A DNA stretch of 64,000 bases from Anaerofilum hominis (GTDB taxonomy: Bacteria > Bacillota > Clostridia > Oscillospirales > Ruminococcaceae), in the NCBI RefSeq assembly GCF_014287275.1, contig NZ_JACONZ010000002.1, positions 682,001 through 746,000 on the forward strand, written 5' to 3'. Positions 1 to 7,210 of the stretch are shown here, piece by piece. A program made the position numbers and the translations under genes. The notes beneath the pieces are model-generated. The model saw only the letters and a list, made by a program, of their open reading frames with translations, had not been told where the DNA came from and did not search any database. Position 1 is the first letter of the stretch. Each line of letters begins with the position of its first letter.

Positions 1-218
1 GGCCTGCCGCTGCCAAAGCTGGCGACAAAAGCGGTGCGCACGCCGGCCACGCCCCGCTCTACCGCAAAGCCTTCGGCTTCCAGCGCGTCCGCCAGGGCGG
101 CGGCGCTTTTGTCCTCGCGGAAATTCAGTTCCGCATAGCTCCAGATTTTTTTGTTCAGCCCGATCGCTTTTTCCGCCACCTCGTCCACCAGACGCCCTAC
201 CCGAGCCAGATCCTCCAT
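1..218 (-). CDS. M20-family amidohydrolase, N-terminal part (AbgB-like)
   Basis: Only the first 72 or so codons are in the window; the gene continues off the left edge. The N-terminus has the look of M20 peptidases of the aminobenzoyl-glutamate utilisation B type: a helix followed by an I-W-S-Y-A-E-L segment, then a G-F-x-V-x-x-G-V-A-G turn and T-A-F-V-A-S-F-G-S-G. Such enzymes are zinc amidohydrolases; the metal ligands lie beyond the window, so activity cannot be judged. The ATG at 216-218 is preceded by a purine-rich ribosome site. A promoter at 345-373 reads toward it. Family call moderate, substrate unknown. Confidence 0.6.
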   Translation of the reverse strand, partial: MEDLARVGRLVDEVAEKAIGLNKKIWSYAELNFREDKSAAALADALEAEGFAVERGVAGVRTAFVASFGSGR

Positions 219-344
219 ACCCTGTTCCCCCTGTTCCGGATTTTAAGGCCGCCGCCCGGCCGCAGGGGGGATGAAAAGAGCGCTCCCGGCCCCCGGTCCC
301 GGCCGGGAGTTCCCGGCTTTTTCGGACAGCCTTCCGTTACAGAA

Positions 345-373
345 AGTATAGTACAGAATCGGGCCCGGTTCAA
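345..373 (-). promoter_or_regulatory. sigma-A promoter for the amidohydrolase
   Basis: On the minus strand TTGAAC (368-373) and TATACT (345-350) are separated by 17 bases. The transcript would reach the amidohydrolase start after about 120 bases of leader. That leader contains a G+C-rich stem (283-290 with 302-309) followed by a short U-rich stretch, which could attenuate, or could terminate read-through from spoIIID. Confidence 0.6.
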
Positions 374-380
374 GAAAAAA

Positions 381-653
381 TCATTCCCCCTGGGCGGCGG
401 CCGGCTCTTCCGGGTGATATTTGTGGCGGGTGGCCATGCCGCCCCGGATATGCCGCTCCTGTTTGTTCTGGGTCAACACCTTCTGCACCTCGTCGTAAAG
501 GCTGTGGTTGACCCGTCTCAGGCGGCTGGTCACGTCTTTATGTACCGTTGATTTGGAGATGCCGAAAACCTTGGCCGCAGCGCGGACGGTCTGACCGGTC
601 TCCAGAATATATTCGCCCAGCGCGACGGCCCGTTCTTCGGGGTTGCCTTTCAT
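381..653 (-). CDS. spoIIID: Sporulation transcriptional regulator SpoIIID
   Basis: A 90-residue DNA-binding protein that in Bacillus and clostridia acts in the mother cell as a switch between sigma-E and sigma-K programmes. The protein carries the family helix-turn-helix (T-V-R-A-A-A-K-V-F-G-I-S-K-S-T-V-H-K-D-V-T, residues about 23-43) and the basic I-R-G-G-x-A-T-x-x-K-Y motif near residues 70-80, which match the Bacillus protein in order and spacing. The ATG at 653 was preferred over an in-frame ATG at 674 because an AAAGGTGG site sits 8 bases before it and it aligns with the family start. It marks the organism as a spore former. Confidence 0.93.
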   Translation of the reverse strand: MKGNPEERAVALGEYILETGQTVRAAAKVFGISKSTVHKDVTSRLRRVNHSLYDEVQKVLTQNKQERHIRGGMATRHKYHPEEPAAAQGE

Positions 654-674
654 ACATGATTCCACCTTTACCAT

Positions 675-1298
675 ATCAGGATAGGGCGCAGCCGTGCCGG
701 GAAGCGCCCGTTATCCCATCTTATGCAAAGGGGGACAGGGGTTATGCGGGGAGAGAGGCCGCAGAGCGGCCGCCGACGCAAAATGCGTGCCTGCGTGCCC
801 GGCCGGCGCTTTTTCCCAAGCACCTGGGACGGCGGGCAGGGCGGCGGGCAGGATGGAAAAGACCCAAAAAAGAAAGGCCTTTTTGCTGCCGCGCACAGAC
901 AGATCTGTGGTATAATGGTCTTGAAACAGGTGGGTCATCGCCCCAGCGCAGAGGGCGGCCGGTCTGGATGCGCGCGGGCGCTGTGGCAGCCGGTGCGTTT
1001 GCCCATCGTGACGGTGGAGCGGCCGGGGTGTCCCGTCCATGCCGGGCGGCACACCCCCCTGCCGGACAGCCGATTTTTGGCGGCTGCGCGTGGTCTTTTG
1101 CGTTTCTGCCGCAGCGCTTCGGAAGGAGGCGGCGGGCCAAAACGCTGGAAAGGTTTGGCCCGGCGCAGGCGGCCGCCCCGTCTGCGCTTCTCGCTTCCAA
1201 AGCGGCGGCCGCATCGCAGGGGAACGCGCGCGGGCGCTGCGGGCGGTGCGCGATCAGGATTATGAGTGCCGTTTTGGCACAGAAAGCAGGTGACATTT
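675..1298. other. 624-base gap with an extended -10 promoter and no convincing gene
   Basis: Reading frames here are G+C artefacts with no recognisable protein. The left end holds upstream sequence of spoIIID. TATAAT at 911-916 with TG at 908-909 starts a likely rightward transcript about 375 bases ahead of the uridine phosphorylase gene. The transcribed part is very G+C-rich and can form stems, for example a GGGGTGT/ACACCCC pairing near 1027-1070. I do not find RNase P, tmRNA, SRP or 6S signatures in it. Confidence 0.5.
908..916 (+). promoter_or_regulatory. Extended -10 promoter upstream of udp
   Basis: TGG followed directly by a perfect TATAAT (911-916). No good -35 box lies at 16-18 bases, as expected for extended -10 promoters. 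It reads right toward the uridine phosphorylase gene at 1299 across a long structured leader, or it could serve a separate small RNA. Confidence 0.6.
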
Positions 1299-2060
1299 AT
1301 GCATCAACATGAAAAACTCTATCACATCGGCCTTTGCAAAGCGGACCTGGAGGGCGCGGACTACGCCATCCTGCCCGGAGACCCGGGACGGGTGGAAAAG
1401 ATCGCCGCCCTGATGGAAAATGCAAGGCAGATCGGCAGCAACCGGGAGTACACCAGCTGGCTGGCGGAGACCCGGGGCGTCCGGGTGCTGGTCATGAGCA
1501 CCGGCATGGGCGGTCCCTCCACCGCCATCGGGGTGGAAGAGCTGCACATGCTGGGCGTGTCCCATCTGATCCGGGTGGGCACCTGCGGCGGCATGCAGCT
1601 GCAAGTACAGGCGGGCGATCTGGTGGTTGTCAACGGCGCGATCCGGCAGGAGGGCACCAGCAAAGAATACCTGCCTATCGAGTTTCCCGCCATCGCGGAT
1701 ATCGACGTCACCATCGCCCTGAGGCAGGCCGCAAAGGAACTGGGGCTGCCCAGCCACACGGGCGTGGTGCAGTGCAAGGACAGTTTCTACGGCCAGCATG
1801 ACCCGGCCCGTATGCCGGTGAGCTACGAGCTGGAAAACAAGTGGCAGGCCTGGATCCGGGGCGGCGCGCTGGGCAGCGAGATGGAGACCGCGGCCCTATA
1901 TACGGTCAGCCAGGTGCTGGGCGTGCAGGCGGGCGCAGTGATGCTCTGCGTCTGGAACCAGGAGCGGGAAAAAGCGGGCCTGGACCAGAAAGAGACTCAT
2001 GACACCACCGGGGCCATCCGCACGGCCATCCGCGCGGTGGAGATCCTGGCCGGGGTCTGA
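1299..2060 (+). CDS. udp: Uridine phosphorylase
   Basis: A 253-residue nucleoside phosphorylase, the same length as the E. coli enzyme. It would split uridine into uracil and ribose-1-phosphate in the cytoplasm. Motifs: H-I-G-L near the start, L-P-G-D-P-G-R-V for phosphate binding, S-T-G-M-G-G-P-S-T-A-I, R-V-G-T-C-G-G-M-Q and the C-terminal G-S-E-M-E-T-A-A-L ribose-binding segment. The ATG at 1299 is used because it gives the family length and follows AGCAGGTG; an upstream GTG at 1266 would add 11 unmatched residues. A strong terminator follows. Nucleoside hydrolases lie 5 kb downstream, but nothing here shows co-regulation. Confidence 0.9.
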   Translation: MHQHEKLYHIGLCKADLEGADYAILPGDPGRVEKIAALMENARQIGSNREYTSWLAETRGVRVLVMSTGMGGPSTAIGVEELHMLGVSHLIRVGTCGGMQLQVQAGDLVVVNGAIRQEGTSKEYLPIEFPAIADIDVTIALRQAAKELGLPSHTGVVQCKDSFYGQHDPARMPVSYELENKWQAWIRGGALGSEMETAALYTVSQVLGVQAGAVMLCVWNQEREKAGLDQKETHDTTGAIRTAIRAVEILAGV

Positions 2061-2090
2061 GCGGGCGATTGCCTGTCTGAGCAGCAGATA

Positions 2091-2124
2091 AAAGAGGGGC
2101 CGCGAGATGCGGCCCCTCTTTTTT
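2091..2124 (+). terminator. Intrinsic terminator of udp
   Basis: An 11-bp stem (2093-2103 with 2109-2119), a five-base loop and a run of T. Confidence 0.9.
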
Positions 2125-2181
2125 GCGCGCGGGAAAGCGGGGGCGCCGCGCGGACTGCCGGCCCCGCCGGGAGCGGGAAAC

Positions 2182-2210
2182 AAAAATAGCCGCCCTGCGG
2201 CGGCTTTTTG
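2182..2210 (-). terminator. Intrinsic terminator of asnA (bidirectional)
   Basis: GCCGCC (2189-2194) pairs with GGCGGC (2199-2204), flanked by A- and T-runs on both sides, so it can work in either direction. It lies just beyond the asnA stop. Confidence 0.8.
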
Positions 2211-2219
2211 CGAGATTTT

Positions 2220-3227
2220 TTACAGCAGCTGAACGCCGCCCTCGCGGCAGGCGGTGATCGTCTCCTCATCCCACAGAGAGACCTGCACCTCGCCGATGTG
2301 CGCCTTGCCCAGCAGCAGCATGCACAGGCGGCTCTGGCCGATGCCGCCGCCGATGGTGAGCGGCAGTTCGTCCGCCAGAAGCGCTTTGTGGAAAGGCAGG
2401 GCCCTGCGCCCGTCGCAGCCCGCCAGGGTGAGCTGGCGGTCCAGCGACTCGGCGTCCACCCGGATGCCCATGGAGGAGATCTCCAGCGCCCGGTCCAGCA
2501 GGGGGTCATAGAACAGCAGGTCGCCGTTCAGGTCCCAGTCGTCATAGTCCGGCGCGCGGCCGTCGTGGGGGCTGCCAGAGCGCAGCCTGCCGCCGATCTG
2601 CTCCAGAAATACGGTGTGATACTCCCGCACCACCGCGTCCTCCCGCTGCTTTGGGGTCAGGCCGGGGTAGCGGTCCTCCAGCTGCTGGCTGGTGAGAAAG
2701 GTCACTTCGCGGCAAAGCTCCACGTCCAGCGCCGGAAAATAGTCTTTCAGGTCGTACAGGGTGCCGCAGATGGCGCCCACGATGCCGTTGACGGTCTGTT
2801 CCAGATAGGGGATGGTGCGCTGCTCGCGGGTGATGACCTTTTCCCAGTCCCACTGGTCCACATAGATCGAATGCAGGTTATCCAGTTCTTCGTCCCGGCG
2901 GATGGCGTTCATGTCGGTCACAAGCCCGTTGCCCACATGAAAGTCGTATTGCGCCAGCGCAAAGCGCTTCCATTTCGCCAGCGAATGCACCACCTGCGCG
3001 TCCGAGCCGGAGGCGGGCACGTCGAAGCTGACCGGGCGCTCGACGCCGTTCAGGTCGTCATTGAGGCCGGAGGCCGGGTCCACAAACAGCGGCGCGGTGA
3101 CCCGTTTCAGGTGCAGCGCCGTGGACAGGCGGTTGAGAAACAGGTTTTTGATCAGGCCGATGGCCCTCTGGGTCTCGTATAAAGTCAGGCAGGAGCGATA
3201 GCCCTGCGGGATCACAGTGTTGCTCAC
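2220..3227 (-). CDS. asnA: Aspartate-ammonia ligase (asparagine synthetase A)
   Basis: A 335-residue class II aminoacyl-tRNA-synthetase-like enzyme that makes asparagine from aspartate, ammonia and ATP. Family landmarks are present: the N-terminal Y-x-S-x-L-x-L-Y-E-T-Q-x-A-I segment, V-E-R-P-V-S-F-D, L-A-K-W-K-R, M-N-A-I-R-R-D-E-E-L-D-N-L-H-S-I-Y-V-D-Q-W-D-W-E-K, and the C-terminal G-G-G-I-G-Q-S-R-L-C-M-L-L-L. The GTG at 3225-3227 overlaps the stop of the upstream HAD gene by four bases (GTGA), with a GGAGGG site, so the two are translationally coupled. A longer in-frame extension upstream has no family match. Confidence 0.93.
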   Translation of the reverse strand: MSNTVIPQGYRSCLTLYETQRAIGLIKNLFLNRLSTALHLKRVTAPLFVDPASGLNDDLNGVERPVSFDVPASGSDAQVVHSLAKWKRFALAQYDFHVGNGLVTDMNAIRRDEELDNLHSIYVDQWDWEKVITREQRTIPYLEQTVNGIVGAICGTLYDLKDYFPALDVELCREVTFLTSQQLEDRYPGLTPKQREDAVVREYHTVFLEQIGGRLRSGSPHDGRAPDYDDWDLNGDLLFYDPLLDRALEISSMGIRVDAESLDRQLTLAGCDGRRALPFHKALLADELPLTIGGGIGQSRLCMLLLGKAHIGEVQVSLWDEETITACREGGVQLL

Positions 3228-3901
3228 AGCGCGCCCTCCTCTCCCGCCCGGTCGTCCTCCAGCAGCGGGATGGCGTCCAGCAGCGTCGTGCCCTGCGCCC
3301 ACAGCAGCTCTTTCAGCTCGTCGTCCGGCTGGGTGAGGTCGGGGATCATCATCGGTTTTGCCCCGGCGGCATGGGCGGCGCGGATGCCGTTGGGGGAATC
3401 CTCCAGCACCAGGCACTCCTGCGGTCTGCAGCCCAGCAGCCCGATGGCGTGCAGAAAAATGTCCGGCGCGGGCTTGTAGAGGGCGACCATACTGCCGTAG
3501 ACGCACAGGTCAAAGTATTCGTAAAAACCGATGCTGCGCAGCTTCTGGGCGGCGATCTCCTCGTCGGTGGAGGTGGCAAGGGCGATGGCGTAGCCCTTGT
3601 CGCGCAGCCAGGACAGCAGGGTGAGCGCCCCCATTTTGGGATGCACGCCCTCGCGGGCCGTGACCTGGCGGGCAAACTGGTTCTTGCGGCCCAGCAGGTC
3701 GTCGAACCCCACCGGCTTGCCCGCGAGATAGGCCTCGAAGCGGCGGCGGATATCCTCGCGCCCGGTGCCCCGGCAGCTTGCGATCAGCTGCTCGGAAAAG
3801 GGCAGGCCCATTTCCCGGAAAGCCTGCCTCCAGCTGCTCATTTCCAGACGTTCAGAATCGATGAGCAGTCCGTCCATATCAAAAATAACGGATTTGATCA
3901 T
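3224..3901 (-). CDS. HAD-superfamily hydrolase, beta-phosphoglucomutase-like
   Basis: A 225-residue HAD protein with motif I D-M-D-G-L-L-I-D-S-E (the two catalytic aspartates), motif II A-T-S-T, motif III K-P-A-P-D and motif IV L-E-D-S-P-N-G. The cap type and motifs fit the beta-phosphoglucomutase/phosphatase subgroup; the substrate cannot be deduced. The ATG at 3901 places motif I at its usual distance from the N-terminus; longer versions read into the leader. It is the first gene of a two-gene operon with asnA, driven by the promoter at 3969-3997. The partner gives no clear metabolic link. Confidence 0.82.
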   Translation of the reverse strand: MIKSVIFDMDGLLIDSERLEMSSWRQAFREMGLPFSEQLIASCRGTGREDIRRRFEAYLAGKPVGFDDLLGRKNQFARQVTAREGVHPKMGALTLLSWLRDKGYAIALATSTDEEIAAQKLRSIGFYEYFDLCVYGSMVALYKPAPDIFLHAIGLLGCRPQECLVLEDSPNGIRAAHAAGAKPMMIPDLTQPDDELKELLWAQGTTLLDAIPLLEDDRAGEEGAL

Positions 3902-3933
3902 GAAGTAAAAAATTCCCCTTTCCCCCTCAAAAC

Positions 3934-3957
3934 AGCCCCGGCGCACCAGCCGGGGCT
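3934..3957 (-). promoter_or_regulatory. Leader hairpin of the HAD-asnA operon
   Basis: A perfect 9-bp stem (3934-3942 with 3949-3957) in the untranslated leader, followed on the minus strand by GTTTTG and then the ribosome site. It may act as an attenuator or an mRNA stabiliser. The U-run is too weak for a firm terminator call. Confidence 0.5.
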
Positions 3958-3968
3958 TATACAAAACG

Positions 3969-3997
3969 ATTATAGCGCATTGCGCCCGGCATGGCAA
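3969..3997 (-). promoter_or_regulatory. sigma-A promoter of the HAD-asnA operon
   Basis: On the minus strand TTGCCA (3992-3997), a 17-base spacer and a perfect TATAAT (3969-3974). The leader would be about 65 bases. Confidence 0.8.
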
Positions 3998-4364
3998 TAA
4001 CAAAAGCCGCCGCGCGGGAGGGGATTGCCGCTTGCCGGGCCGTGGGCTGCGGGACCCGGGAGATGCGCCGCTTTTTCGCGCTCACCGGCCCTGGCCCTTC
4101 CGGACGGGCGGCCGGGTGAACTTTCACAGGATTTGCAGCGGACAGGCCTTTCCTTGACGGACAGGCTGTGTTAAAATAAGTAACAAACAGGCCGATGATC
4201 CGGCATGGACTGACAAATTGTGAGGCGGAAACAAAGCGAAAGGCCGCGAATGAAACCGCACGCCTCCTGACATACTAAAAGAGCGCGGGCAGGAGCGGCC
4301 GCCTGTGCGCCCGTGCCGGCCGCCGCCCGGCGCCTCAAAAAATCCGCAAAGGTGTGAGCCTCCC
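3998..4364. other. Gap before the carboxypeptidase gene
   Basis: No gene is visible. A TTGACG at 4154-4159 could be a -35 box, but no convincing -10 follows at the right spacing. An AAAGGTG ribosome site at 4349-4355 serves the TTG start at 4365. Confidence 0.4.
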
Positions 4365-5792
4365 TTGTTCAAAAAAATCATTGCCCTGTGCGCCGCGCTG
4401 CTGCTTGCGCTGGGCGCCGCAGCGCCGGCGCTCGCCGAGGAAGCGGCAGCGCCGCCGCTTTCCGCGGGCGCAGCCTGTCTGATGGACACCTCCACGGGGC
4501 AGATCCTCTATGAAAAAAACATGGACGCCCAGCTGCCGCCCGCCTCGATCACCAAGATCATGACGGCGCTGCTGGGGGTGGAAAACAGCAGCTGGGAGGA
4601 TACCGTCACCATGACCGACGCCTCCGTTTTCAGCGTGCCGCGCAGCGCCAGCCATCTGGCGCTCACCCCGGGCGAACAGCTGACCATGGAACAGGCCCTG
4701 ATGGGGGCGATGCTGCCCTCTGCCAACGATGCGGCCAACGGCATCGCGGAGACCGTCGGCGGCACCATCGAAAATTTTGTGGAGATGATGAACGCGCGGG
4801 CGGCGGAGCTGGGCGCGCGCAGCACCCATTTCGTCAACGCCAACGGGCTGGACGACGCCGCCCATCTCACCACCGCGCGGGACATGGCGCTCATCACCCG
4901 CGCGGCGCTGCAGAACGAGGCGTTCGTGCGGGTCTTTTCCACCGCCGAATATGTGATACCGCCCACCAACAAGCAGGCGGAGGCCCGCAATATCGGCGCG
5001 AGCAACAAAATGATGTTTGACTTTACCAAATATTATTATCCCGGCATCATCGGCGGCAAAAGCGGCTATACCACCGAAGCGGGGCACACGCTGGTCTCGG
5101 CCGCGCAGCGGGACGGGCGCACGCTGATCAGCGTGGTGCTGGCGGAGCCGAAAAACGCCGCCATGTACGAGGACAGCGTGGCCCTGCTGGATTACGGCTT
5201 TAACGCTTTTACCAGCGTGACCCTGACGCCGCAGGAGCTGGGCGCGGAGATCGAGGCCGCGGATGCCGCCCTGGCTACCGAGGAGCCGGTCACCCTGCTG
5301 CTGGCTGCGGGCACAGGCGTGGACAGCCTGCAAAAGAGCTATCAGGTGGAAAAAAGCGACCGTTACGGCATGACGGTGAGGGTGGGGCTTTCGCTGCCGG
5401 AGGGCAGCAGCGGCCAGTACAGCGAGGTGGCCAGTGCCGAGCTGCGGTATGTGGTGCCGCTGGCCGCCGCGTCGGCGGGCGCGGGAGCAGCCCCGGAAAA
5501 GGGAATGGACTGGAAAGCGGCGGGCCTCACGGCGCTGAAATGGCTGGGCGTCGCGGCAGGCGCCGCGCTCGCGATTTTTGTGTGTCTGCTGCTGTACGTA
5601 AGGTTGCGCTACGATATCCGGCGGCTGATGCGGCGTTATCGCCGGCGGCATGGGGGCGCGCCGCGTCGGATGCAGGCGCCCCGGCAGGCGCCCCGCAGGC
5701 CGGACCGGCAGCCCCGCCCGCGGGCGGTCGGCGAGGGACAGGGCCTCTCTTCCGCCCAGCGCCCACTGCGCAACAGCGCGCGGTACAATTGA
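4365..5792 (+). CDS. D-alanyl-D-alanine carboxypeptidase (PBP5/DacF family)
   Basis: A 475-residue exported serine peptidase that trims the terminal D-Ala from peptidoglycan pentapeptides. From the TTG at 4365 it has a signal peptide ending A-L-A near residue 24, the S-x-x-K motif S61-I-T-K64, the S-x-N motif S119-A-N121 and K232-S-G. A C-terminal hydrophobic helix (about 385-410) followed by a very basic Arg-rich tail fits a membrane anchor, although some dacF proteins use an amphipathic helix instead. The TTG start is inferred from the AAAGGTG site and the signal peptide. In spore formers such enzymes may act in vegetative wall or cortex; which is not decidable here. Confidence 0.9.
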   Translation: MFKKIIALCAALLLALGAAAPALAEEAAAPPLSAGAACLMDTSTGQILYEKNMDAQLPPASITKIMTALLGVENSSWEDTVTMTDASVFSVPRSASHLALTPGEQLTMEQALMGAMLPSANDAANGIAETVGGTIENFVEMMNARAAELGARSTHFVNANGLDDAAHLTTARDMALITRAALQNEAFVRVFSTAEYVIPPTNKQAEARNIGASNKMMFDFTKYYYPGIIGGKSGYTTEAGHTLVSAAQRDGRTLISVVLAEPKNAAMYEDSVALLDYGFNAFTSVTLTPQELGAEIEAADAALATEEPVTLLLAAGTGVDSLQKSYQVEKSDRYGMTVRVGLSLPEGSSGQYSEVASAELRYVVPLAAASAGAGAAPEKGMDWKAAGLTALKWLGVAAGAALAIFVCLLLYVRLRYDIRRLMRRYRRRHGGAPRRMQAPRQAPRRPDRQPRPRAVGEGQGLSSAQRPLRNSARYN

Positions 5793-5917
5793 CCCGAAGC
5801 CCGGTTTCCGCCTTTGCGCTCCTTGCCGGCGGCCGGGCAGGCCGCCGCTTTCGAGGAAGGTTCTTTGCAGGGCGCGCAGCGCGGGGAGCGGACGCACCGC
5901 CGTCCCTGGCCCAATAA

Positions 5918-5968
5918 AGAGATAAAAAGAGCGCGCGGGGAAAAGGGTTTCGGGTTACAAGGAAGTAT
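5918..5968 (+). repeat. Left 51-bp inverted repeat of the A+T-rich island
   Basis: Aligned without gaps to the reverse complement of 7100-7150, 39 of 51 positions are identical. The outermost 11 bases (AGAGATAAAAA) and innermost 10 (AAGGAAGTAT) match perfectly. It separates G+C-rich sequence after the carboxypeptidase gene from A+T-rich sequence. Confidence 0.6.
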
Positions 5969-5981
5969 ATTCTTCCAATTA

Positions 5982-6018
5982 GGCGGTATAGCCCCACAAA
6001 GGGCTATGCCGTCTTTTC
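5982..6018 (+). terminator. Hairpin terminator inside the island, left side
   Basis: A 13-bp stem (5982-5994 with 6001-6013, two G-U pairs) with a six-base loop and TCTTTTCC after it. It would stop transcription coming from the carboxypeptidase gene. Confidence 0.65.
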
Positions 6019-6212
6019 CTATTTTGTGGCTTCTTTGCGTTTTGTCTGCGGTGCGGTAGGAAAATGGATTTCTCCCACGAAATTGGCTCAACATTATTGA
6101 TCAGAGTGTAATAGAATTGCCAAACCAACGGTTGAGTTTAGCATATTCAACCAATAGTTCGTGTTAAAAAGCAGAAAATAGGCGTATTGTAAGGATGAAA
6201 GAAGGAGCTTTA

Positions 6213-6683
6213 ATGAACCAAATAGAAACAGGAAAATTTATTGCGGAATGTCGCAAAGAGAAAAAATTAACTCAAGCACAACTCGCAGAAAAACTGAACA
6301 TTACAGATAGAGCCATATCTAAATGGGAAACGGGAAGATCCATGCCGGATTCCTCTATTATGTTAGAACTTTGCAGTTTATTAAATATCAGCGTAAATGA
6401 ACTTCTCACAGGAGGGAAAATTGATATGAGTGATATGGATAAGTATAAAGAGAACGCAGAAAACAATTTAATAAGTTTGTTGCATAACAGAAAGAAGCTA
6501 TTCATTATTCGCCTTATGGGATGGGGACTAATTGTTTGTGGCATCATAATATTTCTTACTTTTCCGGCTATTCTTAATCTGAATGTTATGCAGGAAATTG
6601 TTATGCGAGTTATGGGTATATTGATTTTTGTTTGCGGAAATATCGCAATCTATTTTTATGCAAAATATCAGAAAGTAGATTGA
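6213..6683 (+). CDS. XRE-family regulator with membrane-spanning C-terminus
   Basis: 156 residues. Residues about 5-60 form a Cro/CI-type helix-turn-helix (L-T-Q-A-Q-L-A-E-K-L-N-I-T-D-R-A-I-S-K-W-E-T-G). Residues about 100-120 and 128-150 form two hydrophobic helices, so the repressor domain is probably tethered to the membrane. The ATG at 6213 follows an AAGGAG site. Codon use is strongly A+T-rich, unlike its neighbours, which supports recent acquisition with the surrounding island. Its target is unknown; autoregulation is plausible because the upstream region (6115-6165) has inverted CAACGGTTG/CAACC elements. Confidence 0.8.
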   Translation: MNQIETGKFIAECRKEKKLTQAQLAEKLNITDRAISKWETGRSMPDSSIMLELCSLLNISVNELLTGGKIDMSDMDKYKENAENNLISLLHNRKKLFIIRLMGWGLIVCGIIIFLTFPAILNLNVMQEIVMRVMGILIFVCGNIAIYFYAKYQKVD

Positions 6684-7013
6684 CCATTAAATGTTCAGTC
6701 AGCTGCCCAACGGTAAACAAGAAAACCGTTGTTTGGCGAGGGGATTTCCACGCACATAAATTTTACATATCTTTATTTGATTGCATTGGATTTTCCGGCG
6801 TCGGATCATCCGGTATCGGGAAATCCAATATCGGATAGAATTATTCTCAAATCCGTCTAATTCAATGGCCTTATCAGATAGTTGCTTTTAGGGTGGGAAT
6901 ATTACGCAATAGAGGACAAAATATCCTTGGTTTATGCGGCTTTCAGAGCATAAAAATCACTTGGACGATACTTTCATATAAACCCTCAAAAACAGCGTTC
7001 TACTGCGTAACAA

Positions 7014-7059
7014 AAAGCAGAGAGCCGACCACTTTTGAAAGTGATCAACTCTCTGCTTT
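7014..7059. terminator. Long two-tier hairpin in the island
   Basis: Outer arms of 11 bp (7014-7024 with 7049-7059) enclose inner arms of 6 bp (7030-7035 with 7038-7043), with five unpaired bases on each side between tiers. A-rich sequence precedes and T-rich follows, so it may act as a bidirectional terminator. Confidence 0.6.
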
Positions 7060-7099
7060 GTTGCATCTGTTTGTCAGCCGTTCAGTCAGTTTTTTTGTA

Positions 7100-7150
7100 A
7101 TACTTCCTTATAGCTGCAAATTCAATTCTCCGCGCGCGTTTTTTATCTCT
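7100..7150 (-). repeat. Right 51-bp inverted repeat of the A+T-rich island
   Basis: Inverted partner of 5918-5968 (39 of 51 bases identical, no gaps). G+C-rich sequence resumes just outside it. Confidence 0.6.
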
Positions 7151-7210
7151 GCAGGCCTTCTTTGCCGCGCTGCAGAAAAGAAAGGCTGTCCCGAGCTGTA
7201 AGGCCGGCCG

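Larger units (their letters stand above)
5918..7150. mobile_element. Putative 1.2-kb inserted island with terminal inverted repeats
   Basis: A 1233-bp segment, markedly richer in A+T than its surroundings, bounded by imperfect 51-bp inverted repeats. It contains one XRE-type gene and two strong hairpins near the ends (5982-6013 and 7014-7059). There is no transposase or recombinase, and I see no target-site duplication, so it may be a non-autonomous or decayed element. The mobile-element label is an inference from repeats and composition. Confidence 0.45.
6684..7210. other. A+T-rich gap in the right half of the island
   Basis: No reading frame resembles a known protein. The stretch holds a long hairpin (7014-7059), the right inverted repeat (7100-7150) and about 60 bases to the end of the nucleoside hydrolase gene. 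Short frames here look like decayed or non-coding sequence. Confidence 0.5.

Noticed and set aside
908..1298. RNase P RNA, tmRNA, SRP RNA or 6S RNA upstream of udp
   Set aside because: Their conserved cores were looked for and not found; only promoter and generic stems are visible.
548..1312. A 254-codon plus-strand frame upstream of udp
   Set aside because: Overlaps spoIIID in antisense, is Arg/Ala/Gly/Pro-rich and its end runs into udp; base-composition artefact.
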